Source of the DNA: Elusimicrobiota bacterium
GTDB lineage: Bacteria; Elusimicrobiota; Elusimicrobia; UBA1565; UBA9628
DNA: 38,156 bases
NCBI GenBank assembly: GCA_003151975.1
Contig: PLZD01000002.1
Span: 175,896 to 214,051 of the forward strand
Direction of reading: 5' to 3'
Positions 30,193 to 37,495 of this stretch are shown here, piece after piece. A model generated the notes under the pieces. The model was not told the origin of the DNA. It saw only the letters and a list, made by a program, of their open reading frames with translations, and made no database searches. The translations under genes were made by a program, and so were the position numbers. Each line of letters begins with the position of its first letter. Within the stretch, counting starts at the first letter, position 1.

Positions 30193-31955
30193 AAAAGTCG
30201 ACCAACGACCGCGACCTCCTTCCTGCGCTCGGCATTTTCGCCGCGCTGCTCGCGGTCTATTGGAACGGACGCAGCGCCTCGTTCGGCGCGGGCGACAGCC
30301 CGCAGCATGTGCTGAGCGCGCTGACCTGGGGCGTCTCGTGGCCTCCCGGCTATCCGCTCTACACTTTCCTGGCGCATTTCTTCTCGATGCTGCCCATCGG
30401 GACGCCCGAAGGCAATGTCAACGGCTTCTCGGGCCTCTGCCACGCCGCGGCGGGAGCGGTCCTATTCCTGACGCTGCGCCGCCGCTCGGTCGATCTGTTC
30501 CCCGCGCTCGCGGCCGTGGCGCTCATGGCGTTCTCCCCCTTGTTCTGGTATTACTCCGAGGTCGCCGAGGTCCGCGCGCTCAACGATCTGCTGGCGATCG
30601 CGGCCGCCTACTGCGTCTTCCGCTGGACTGAAGGGAAGGAGAAGCCCTGGCTCTACATCCTCGCCTTCGTGCTCGGCCTCGGGATCAGCCATCACCCGAC
30701 CTACGTGCTGATCCTGCCGGCCATCGCCTGGTGGCTTTGGCGGGAACGCGCGATTCCTTCTTACACGAAGGGCGCGCTCGCCTGCGCCTACGCCGCCGCC
30801 GCGTGCGCCGTTCCCTATCTGATCCTCGGATTCCACCTGCATCGCTCGATGCCGGTTTACAATCCGATGGGAGTCGCTTCGTGGCACGACGTCCTCGACC
30901 TATTCTTGCGCAAAAATCTCGGAGGACCTCTGCGCATGGTGGGAGGCCGCGGCTTCTTCGACCTCGGCGGATTCCGATGGGAGCCTTTGGCCGCTCAAGC
31001 CGCCTGGATGGTACATTCTCTTTGGTCGGAACCCGGCGTGTTCGGCGCCCTGCTGGCCCTGGCGGGCGCGGCGGATCTATGGAAGCGCGACCGCGCGGCG
31101 CTGGGCTTTTGGGGCATTTGGCTCGCGGCGAGTATGGGCTGCTTTCTGTTCATAAGCAGCCAGCAGCTCCACTTGCACGATCCAGAATACGCGCGCGCGG
31201 TGGCGATACGATTTTATCTGATGCCGTTCCTCGGACTATTCGCCCTGAGCGGTCGCGGCGCGCAGTGGCTGATCGAAAAAGGCGCGCGCATGGGCCGGCG
31301 GCCGCTGGCTCTCGGCTTCCTCGCGTTAGTCTGCTGCGCGCAATACTTTCTAAACGCGACGAACCTGGCGCGGCAAGACCCGCTTCTCGATTACGGCCGC
31401 GACATCATCGAGAGCTCAGGCCCGTCGGACATCGTGATCCTCGCGTCCGACGACACGATCCTCGTCGAGAATTACCTGGACTACATCAAGCACGAAACCG
31501 GCGATCGCGTCTTCCTAAATCCCGTGCTGTTCGCCTTCAAGCCCTACATCGCCGATCTCAAGGCGCGTTACCCGAAGCTGAACCTGCCCCCGGCCGGTCC
31601 CGCGGGGCTTCCGATGGACTGGCATCTTTGGCAAAAGCTCAACCCGGGCCGCGGCCTTTACTCCGAGGCGATGTTCCTGACGATCATGCAGAAGGATTTC
31701 AAGGGAATCTCTCCCCACGGCGCCTTGCTGGCGCTCACCGACAAACCCGTCGGCAACACGCGGGCCGAGGCCGCGGCCTTTCTGCGGACAACCAAAATCG
31801 CGCAGTTATCGGCGAATAATATTCACCGCTTCACGCAGGAACTCTATCTCGCGCGCACCGACGCCGTTCTGCTGGCGACCTACGAGAGCGAGCTCGACCA
31901 AAAAAAGGACGCCGACTTGATCTCTGAGATCAACGCGCGCTTTGCCGGTCTCTAG
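30189..31955 (+). CDS. DUF2723 membrane protein, copy 2, apparent CTG start
   Basis: This tandem paralogue of the preceding gene has 588 residues with the chosen start. Shared landmarks are FGAGDSPQHVLSALTWGV with D36, PPGYPLYTFLAHFFS, WYYSEVAEVRALNDLL, GLGISHHPTYVLILPA and the soluble-domain motif DDTILVENYLDY. Between the in-frame stop at 30168-30170 and GTG 30309 there is no ATG, GTG or TTG. GTG 30309 would remove the first transmembrane helix and the GDSP motif. CTG 30189 overlaps the upstream TGA (CTGA), has GGAGG 4 nt before it, and gives an N-terminus aligning with copy 1. The 3' end overlaps the convergent gene by 26 bp. Confidence 0.8.
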   Translation: MKKSTNDRDLLPALGIFAALLAVYWNGRSASFGAGDSPQHVLSALTWGVSWPPGYPLYTFLAHFFSMLPIGTPEGNVNGFSGLCHAAAGAVLFLTLRRRSVDLFPALAAVALMAFSPLFWYYSEVAEVRALNDLLAIAAAYCVFRWTEGKEKPWLYILAFVLGLGISHHPTYVLILPAIAWWLWRERAIPSYTKGALACAYAAAACAVPYLILGFHLHRSMPVYNPMGVASWHDVLDLFLRKNLGGPLRMVGGRGFFDLGGFRWEPLAAQAAWMVHSLWSEPGVFGALLALAGAADLWKRDRAALGFWGIWLAASMGCFLFISSQQLHLHDPEYARAVAIRFYLMPFLGLFALSGRGAQWLIEKGARMGRRPLALGFLALVCCAQYFLNATNLARQDPLLDYGRDIIESSGPSDIVILASDDTILVENYLDYIKHETGDRVFLNPVLFAFKPYIADLKARYPKLNLPPAGPAGLPMDWHLWQKLNPGRGLYSEAMFLTIMQKDFKGISPHGALLALTDKPVGNTRAEAAAFLRTTKIAQLSANNIHRFTQELYLARTDAVLLATYESELDQKKDADLISEINARFAGL

Positions 31956-33510
31956 GCCGGCCCGCCAAGGCGAACTCCGCGTTGGCCTTGCCGGCGAGGT
32001 CCGTGCCTCCCAAGACCCACGCCGCGTCGTTGAGCAGGATGGCGCGATGGAAATGGACGAGGCTTTGATCGTTGGTGCGCGTAAAAGCCAGCGCCAGGAC
32101 GATCCACAGGCTCCAAACTCCCGCGAGCGCGTTCCACCGAACTCCGGCCCGAGCGGGCCGGGAGCTCGGAAGACTCCACAGCGCCCCGGCGCACGCCGCG
32201 ATGATCAGCGCGTACTGCGCCAGTCCCGGCCACAACAGTCCGGGGCGAGCACCGCCCAGTAGAGTCAATGAAACGCCGCCCTCCTTCATCAGCGGCAGAA
32301 TCATCTCGACCAGCGGGTTGGCGCAAACGGGCGCGACGTGCGGCCAGCCGATCTGGGCGCAGGCGACCTGGAGCACGGAGAGCGCCAAGGTCAGCGCGAA
32401 CAAGACCCCCCCATCGGCCGCCAGCGCCAGCGGCGCGCAAAGAAAAGGCAGTGCCGGCGCCAAATAGCGCGGGCCGAAAGTCCAGCCGCCGTCCCAACCA
32501 TAGAAGCCGGCGTTCGCGATGAAGATAGCCGCGGGAACCAGCGCGAGCACGGCGAGTTCCCGCTTCGAGCGCGCCGTTTTTCCGAGCGCGGAAAATCCCG
32601 CGATGGAAAAAATCAGCACAGGCGATATGAAAAAAAGCCCGCGCGAGACCGAGAACAGCAGCGCGACGGCGGCCGAGGCGCGCGGCAAAGCGATCCCGAA
32701 GATTCCGGCGGAAGCTCCGCGGTTAAATTCCACGAAGTCGTTGTGCGCGTAGGCCAGCGACCAGACGCTCCCAAAGCAGGAGAGATCGTACCAGGCGAGG
32801 ACCGCGGCGCACGCGGCGGCGCCGGCCGCGAAGGCGAGCTTGGCCCGCCACTTCAGTACTGAAGAGAAAGCGTACCAGGCGAGGACAACGGCTGCGAAGA
32901 CGGCGATGTGGTCGCACAGGACGGCAAGGCCAGCGCAGAGGCCCCCGATTAGGCTCAGCGCGGTGCTTCGCGCTCCGCGCGAAGCTTCTTTACGGCCCGC
33001 CTGATAAAGGACTACGAATGACAAGAAGAGAAAAAAAGCCGCGGTGTCATGGCCGCTGAACAGGACGGCGTGGTTGAAGGCGATCGTGCCGAAAGCGAAG
33101 GCGATCGTCGCCCATGCGGCGCCGCGCGGTTCAGCGCCAAGAGATAGCGCGAACTGAAAGAGCAAAAGCCCCGTCAGCGCGAACGGCAAAGTCACGACGG
33201 CGAGGCGAACGAAGTAGTCGGCAGCGGGGTCGTCGAGCACGCGCGCGACCGCACCACTCCTTCGCAACACCCAGTAAACCGGTGCCGCAAGAAACGGCAG
33301 GCCGATCGCCTTGTTGGAGTAGTAATGGCCGCGCCAGACCGACTTGTCCACGGTGTCCTGCTGGGTGGAGTCGATCGTAAAGCGCCCTTCGTCGACCATC
33401 GCGCTCAGGAGCATGTAGCGGCTGGTCGTGTTGTCGTACTCGCGGGGCTGGTGGAAGAAGGCGGCGCCGAGAAACAGCGCGCCGAAGAGCAGTCCCATGG
33501 TCCGTTGCAT
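31930..33510 (-). CDS. Polytopic GT-C-like membrane protein, paralogue A
   Basis: This integral membrane protein has 526 residues and about twelve hydrophobic segments. The N-terminal motif HQPREYDNTTSRYMLLSA, then GHYYSNKAIGLPFLAAPVYW near residue 62, is shared with the protein encoded at 35807-37381 (HQPVDYDNTKSRYMLLGA; GHYYTVKAIGLPFIAAPVYW). Further shared motifs are FGPRYLAPALPFL and PHVAPVCANPLVEMILPLM. The architecture fits a lipid-linked sugar transferase of the GT-C/ArnT-PMT type, but no catalytic residue can be assigned with confidence. ATG 33510 is chosen because TATAAT ends 7 nt upstream; further upstream in-frame starts would run into the divergent YfhO-like gene's promoter. Confidence 0.7.
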   Translation of the reverse strand: MQRTMGLLFGALFLGAAFFHQPREYDNTTSRYMLLSAMVDEGRFTIDSTQQDTVDKSVWRGHYYSNKAIGLPFLAAPVYWVLRRSGAVARVLDDPAADYFVRLAVVTLPFALTGLLLFQFALSLGAEPRGAAWATIAFAFGTIAFNHAVLFSGHDTAAFFLFLSFVVLYQAGRKEASRGARSTALSLIGGLCAGLAVLCDHIAVFAAVVLAWYAFSSVLKWRAKLAFAAGAAACAAVLAWYDLSCFGSVWSLAYAHNDFVEFNRGASAGIFGIALPRASAAVALLFSVSRGLFFISPVLIFSIAGFSALGKTARSKRELAVLALVPAAIFIANAGFYGWDGGWTFGPRYLAPALPFLCAPLALAADGGVLFALTLALSVLQVACAQIGWPHVAPVCANPLVEMILPLMKEGGVSLTLLGGARPGLLWPGLAQYALIIAACAGALWSLPSSRPARAGVRWNALAGVWSLWIVLALAFTRTNDQSLVHFHRAILLNDAAWVLGGTDLAGKANAEFALAGRPRDRQSAR

Positions 33511-33517
33511 GCAGGGA

Positions 33518-33543
33518 ATTATACTCGATGGAAACGCTATACT
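33518..33543. promoter_or_regulatory. Divergent overlapping -10 elements
   Basis: TATAAT on the minus strand (33523-33518) ends 7 nt before ATG 33510. TATACT on the plus strand (33538-33543) ends 10 nt before GTG 33554. The two start codons are only 43 bp apart, so RNA polymerases should compete for the region. Neither has a clear -35 or SD. Confidence 0.5.
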
Positions 33544-33553
33544 TGCAAACATC

Positions 33554-35848
33554 GTGACCACATCCAGCCAGAGACGCGGCATGCTGCTTTCCGCGGCGTT
33601 CTTTCTGGCCCTGATTTTATTCCTGTTCTCCGGCGTCATGGCCTCCGGGCGCGGCGTCGTTCTTTCGAAGCAGTATCTCGACAATTCCTCAACCTACATC
33701 CCGCTCGCGGCGTTTGGCTTCGCGCAGCTGCGTCAAGGCAATCTGCCGCTTTGGAATCCGCACACTTTCTGCGGCACGCCCTTCTTTGGAAATTTCACTT
33801 CGGCCATGCTGTACCCGCCGAATTGGCTGCACTTGGTCCTGCCGCTCGGAACCGCGATCAATGTCCGAATCATTTTTCACGTTTTGTGGGCGGGCCTGGG
33901 AGTCTTTTTCTGGTGCCGGCGGCGAGGGATCGGCGTTTGGGGCGCGCGCCTCGCGGGCGCTTTGTTCACGCTCTCGGGATCGTACTTTCTGCGTATTTAC
34001 TCGGGCTCGCTCATCGACCTTTCGACGATGGCCTGGGCGCCGTGGCTGTTCCTCGCCATCGACGGCTGGCTCTCCGATGGAAACCGGGCTTGGTGCGCCG
34101 CCGGCATGGCCTGCGTCGCGATGCAGGTCTTGGCAGGGCATCCCCAATACGCCTACTACTCCGCGCTGGCCGCCGCGCTTTACTCCAGTCTCGTCATGTG
34201 TTTTGCGAACGGGCCTCGACGGCGCGTTCCCGGGCTGCTGGCCATATTCGCAGGCGGCGGAATGCTCGCCGCGGTCCAGATTCTGACGGGTCTTCAGACC
34301 GCCGCGGAGTCCGTTCGCGGAGGCATTACCGCGGCTTACTCCGGGAGCTTCTCTCTTCCGCCAGAGAATTTTCTGACCATGCTCGCGCCCAATCTGTTCG
34401 GAGATCTCACCCATTTCCCGTACTTCGGCCGCTGCTATCTTTGGGAGACCTGTCTCTTCGTCAGCGTCACAGGTCTGTCGCTCGCGATCTCAGCCGCCTT
34501 TTCGTCCGACAGGACGGCGCGGGTTCCCGCGCTGACGGCTCTCGGATTAGGACTGCTGTCTCTGGGCGCGCGCGTGCCGTTTCTTTACAAGGTCCTCTAT
34601 CACGCCCTTCCCGGCTACGCGCGTCTGCGCGGGACCTGCAAGTTCGGCACGCTGTTCTGTCTCTTTGTTTGTCTCTTGGCGGGAATGGGCTTCGACAAGC
34701 TGTTGACCGCTCGCTGGCCGAAGCGTTGGGCATGGATTTCCGGAATTCTGGGCGCGCTCGTCATTGCGGCGGCGCTCGGTCTCGAGCGCGGTTGGGCCCG
34801 CGTGCTCGCCGGGTTCTCCGCTTTGGGAGAAAACTATTACATCGCCGATCTGATGAAGGAGCCCGCCTTCGCCGCCCAATCAGCGCAATTCGCGGCGCGC
34901 CAGCTTATTTTTTGCGGCACGACTTTGATCGCGCTCTCCGCGCTTTTATTTTTGACGAAACGCTCCAAGCGGTTCGCGTACGGCGTTCTCGTCTTGGCGC
35001 TGGTCGAATCGATCTGTTTCGCACGCAACAGCCTGACGACGATGCCTCTCGAGCCCGACTATCCCGCGGCCTGGAGCAAGATTCTGACCCAGCGCGCGGG
35101 AGACTGGCGCATGCTGCATATTTGGACGCCCTACCCCGACATCAGCCTGACTCTCGACGCCGAGGACATCTGGGGCTACGAGCAGCTGATCTCGGCGCGC
35201 TACGCGCAGTTCATGGCCTTCACGCAAGGCCATGATCCCGAACGAGCCTCGTCCTATCTCTCCTTCGACCGCATCCCGCCCATTTATCGCCTGCTGCGCT
35301 GCCGCTATGTCTTCCTGCCGAATGGCAAGACAATCGAGCTGCCGTCCCCGCTCGGACGGCTGCAGCTGATCCGCAGCTACAGGGTACTCTCGAAACGAGA
35401 CGACATCCTCGGCGCTCTCATTTCTCCTCGGTTCGATCCAGGCAAGACGGTGATTCTTGAAAAAGAGCCCGTGCCCGCACCGGCTGGCAGCGACGCGGCC
35501 GGCACGGCATCGGTCGTGGCCTCGTCGACCGATTGGCTCGAGATCGAAGCCGACCTTCCGGCGGCGGCCGTGCTTCTGGTGACCGACGCCTACAGCGCCG
35601 GCTGGAAGGCCCGCGCGCTCCCGAATTCGGCGCAAAGAGATTACGAGATCCTCCCGGCGGACTACATCATGCGGGCCGTGCCGTTATCCGCCGGCCGGCA
35701 TCATTTTCGTTTGGAATACGATCCGTGGGGCTACCGCCTCGGCAAATGGATCAGCCTCTTGTCGTTAGCGGCCTTCGCGTGGTTTTGGCTGACGACGGCG
35801 GGCGTCTCAGCGACCTTCCAGCGTCTCGGCGCGCGCCGCGCGCGCTAA
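33554..35848 (+). CDS. YfhO-like large membrane protein
   Basis: This 764-residue protein is of the bacterial membrane protein YfhO type. Characteristic parts are LDNSSTYIPLAAFGFAQLRQ near residue 40, GNLPLWNPHTFCGTPFFGNF near residue 60, YPPNWLHLVLPLG near residue 82 and AGHPQYAYYSALAAALYSSL near residue 195. About a dozen transmembrane helices are followed by a soluble C-terminal domain of about 250 residues (from DWRMLHIWTPYPDISL) and a final helix. Bacillus YfhO and relatives act in glycosylation of lipoteichoic acid, so a GT-C-type sugar transferase role is likely. The start is GTG 33554, downstream of a TATACT; a longer frame back to 33428 overlaps the divergent gene and adds no family-like residues. 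It overlaps the next minus-strand gene tail-to-tail by 42 bp. Confidence 0.82.
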   Translation: MTTSSQRRGMLLSAAFFLALILFLFSGVMASGRGVVLSKQYLDNSSTYIPLAAFGFAQLRQGNLPLWNPHTFCGTPFFGNFTSAMLYPPNWLHLVLPLGTAINVRIIFHVLWAGLGVFFWCRRRGIGVWGARLAGALFTLSGSYFLRIYSGSLIDLSTMAWAPWLFLAIDGWLSDGNRAWCAAGMACVAMQVLAGHPQYAYYSALAAALYSSLVMCFANGPRRRVPGLLAIFAGGGMLAAVQILTGLQTAAESVRGGITAAYSGSFSLPPENFLTMLAPNLFGDLTHFPYFGRCYLWETCLFVSVTGLSLAISAAFSSDRTARVPALTALGLGLLSLGARVPFLYKVLYHALPGYARLRGTCKFGTLFCLFVCLLAGMGFDKLLTARWPKRWAWISGILGALVIAAALGLERGWARVLAGFSALGENYYIADLMKEPAFAAQSAQFAARQLIFCGTTLIALSALLFLTKRSKRFAYGVLVLALVESICFARNSLTTMPLEPDYPAAWSKILTQRAGDWRMLHIWTPYPDISLTLDAEDIWGYEQLISARYAQFMAFTQGHDPERASSYLSFDRIPPIYRLLRCRYVFLPNGKTIELPSPLGRLQLIRSYRVLSKRDDILGALISPRFDPGKTVILEKEPVPAPAGSDAAGTASVVASSTDWLEIEADLPAAAVLLVTDAYSAGWKARALPNSAQRDYEILPADYIMRAVPLSAGRHHFRLEYDPWGYRLGKWISLLSLAAFAWFWLTTAGVSATFQRLGARRAR

Positions 35849-37381
35849 TTCCTGCGACTGCAGGGACTTCGCGGCGTCATTGAGGACGATGCCCCGGTAG
35901 CGATGGACCGCGGCGGCATCGGGAGTCCTGACGAAAAGCAGGCATAGCGCGACCGCGGCGCTCCATGCCGCGATCATCGCCCGCCAACGCCACGACAGCC
36001 GCCGCGCGCGAGGTTTGGAGAGCCCCCGCAGAGCCAGGCCGGCCAACAGCGCGACGACGCAAAGCTGCGCGATGCCTACGGCCGCGGCAATCGGCCGCAT
36101 TCCGCCTAGCAAAGTCAACGCGTACCCGCCCTCGCGCATCAACGGGATGATAAATTCCGCAAGCGGATTCCGGATCTCCGGGGCGGCGTGCGGCCAGCCC
36201 GCCTGCGCGCACGCGACCTGCAGGACCGACGGCCAAAACGCGAGCTGAAACCAAGGCCCTCCGTCGGCGGCCAGCGCCATCGGCACCGCGAGAAAAGGGA
36301 GCACGGGCACGAGATAGCGCGGTCCGAAGCCCCAGCCGCCGTGCCAGCCGAAATAGCCCGCGTAGAGCGCGACCATCGATCCGACGATGAGGCAGATCGC
36401 GACGAACTCCCGGCGCAGAGCCGCTCGCCGGCGCATGAACGACAAGCCGGCCGCGGCAAACAGCAGGACCGGCGAGATGAACAGAAGTCCTCGCGCGGGC
36501 GATAGCAGCTCGCCGAAGAGAGCGTCCAGCGACGGCCGCGAAATCCCGAATACGCCTTGGGCCGTGCCTTCGCGCAGCGGAGCGAAGGCAAATCCCGCGT
36601 AGCTCATGGTCAAAAACGATCCCGTGCACGCGCGGTTGTAGATGGCGAGCGCCAGCGCGCAGAGAGCGGCGCCGACCGCGAAAGCGCCCTTGGCGCGCGC
36701 CGATATCGGCGCGCTCAACGCGTAGCCCGCCAGCACGAGCGCGCACGGCAGCAGCGAGTACTCGCAAAGAACGGCGCAGCCCGCGCTCAGGCCCGCCGCC
36801 AGACCCCAAAGAAGGCCGCGGAGATCATTCGGCCCGCCGCCGCGGCTTTCGAGGAACAGTATGGCGAAGCTCGAGAAAAGAAAAAATGCCGCCGTTTGAT
36901 GGCCCGAAAAAAGCGCGGCATGGTTGAGCGCGATCGTGCCGAAAGCGTACGCGAGCACCGACCACAGCGCGTTGCGCGGCGGCGCTCCCATCGCGATCAG
37001 CACGCGAAGCAAGATCAGTCCGAGAAAGGCGAAGGGCAGGCTCACGACCGCGACGCGCACGAGATATTTCGCGGACGGGTCGGCGAGTATGGTCGGATCG
37101 GGCAGGCTCGCGAGGTTGCCCAGCACGCAGCGGCGCAGGAGCCAATAAACCGGCGCCGCGATAAAGGGCAGCCCGATCGCCTTGACCGTGTAGTAATGAC
37201 CGTTGAAGAAAGCCTTATCGATGGTGTACTGCTGATGCGAATCGATGGACAGCCGCCCCTCGTCGACGAGCGCGCCGAGCAGCATGTAGCGGCTCTTGGT
37301 GTTGTCGTAATCGACGGGCTGATGGAAGCCCGCGGACGCGAGGAGCATGGCGGCGAACAGGAAGCCGTGGACGCGGGTCAT
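35807..37381 (-). CDS. Polytopic GT-C-like membrane protein, paralogue B
   Basis: This integral membrane protein of 524 residues is clearly paralogous to that at 31930-33510. They share DYDNTKSRYMLLGALVDEGR, GHYYTVKAIGLPFIAAPVYW, FGPRYLVPVLPFLAVPMALA and QVACAQAGWPHAAPEIRNPL, and end with a similar RGIVLNDAA motif. The N-terminal loop after the first helix carries acidic residues (D and E in VDEGRLSID), as in GT-C donors' metal sites, but this assignment is tentative. ATG 37381 lies 8 nt after TATAAT (37395-37390) and has no SD. The two paralogues flank the YfhO-like gene, and each is convergent with a plus-strand gene. Confidence 0.72.
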   Translation of the reverse strand: MTRVHGFLFAAMLLASAGFHQPVDYDNTKSRYMLLGALVDEGRLSIDSHQQYTIDKAFFNGHYYTVKAIGLPFIAAPVYWLLRRCVLGNLASLPDPTILADPSAKYLVRVAVVSLPFAFLGLILLRVLIAMGAPPRNALWSVLAYAFGTIALNHAALFSGHQTAAFFLFSSFAILFLESRGGGPNDLRGLLWGLAAGLSAGCAVLCEYSLLPCALVLAGYALSAPISARAKGAFAVGAALCALALAIYNRACTGSFLTMSYAGFAFAPLREGTAQGVFGISRPSLDALFGELLSPARGLLFISPVLLFAAAGLSFMRRRAALRREFVAICLIVGSMVALYAGYFGWHGGWGFGPRYLVPVLPFLAVPMALAADGGPWFQLAFWPSVLQVACAQAGWPHAAPEIRNPLAEFIIPLMREGGYALTLLGGMRPIAAAVGIAQLCVVALLAGLALRGLSKPRARRLSWRWRAMIAAWSAAVALCLLFVRTPDAAAVHRYRGIVLNDAAKSLQSQELARAARAETLEGR

Positions 37382-37389
37382 CGATCTGG

Positions 37390-37395
37390 ATTATA
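37390..37395 (-). promoter_or_regulatory. -10 element of paralogue B (leaderless)
   Basis: A perfect TATAAT on the minus strand ends 8 nt before ATG 37381. The 114-bp gap to hppA also contains a possible plus-strand promoter (TTGACC 37414-37419, 18 bp, CTTAAT). Confidence 0.55.
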
Positions 37396-37495
37396 CAGGT
37401 TTTTTTCGGCGGCTTGACCGAAAGGAACGAAAAATGGCTTAATCTCCAATCCTTAATAACCATAAGCAATAGATGACACCTAGCGGAGGCCCATC

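Noticed and set aside
33511-33684. Longer N-terminus for the minus-strand GT-C-like protein (up to 33684)
   Set aside because: It crosses the divergent promoter region and the first codons of the YfhO-like gene, and the paralogue at 37381 starts at the equivalent of ATG 33510.
33325-35235. 636-codon plus-strand frame overlapping the YfhO-like gene
   Set aside because: It is an out-of-frame shadow, Arg/Ser-rich, with no membrane segments; the YfhO-like frame carries family motifs.
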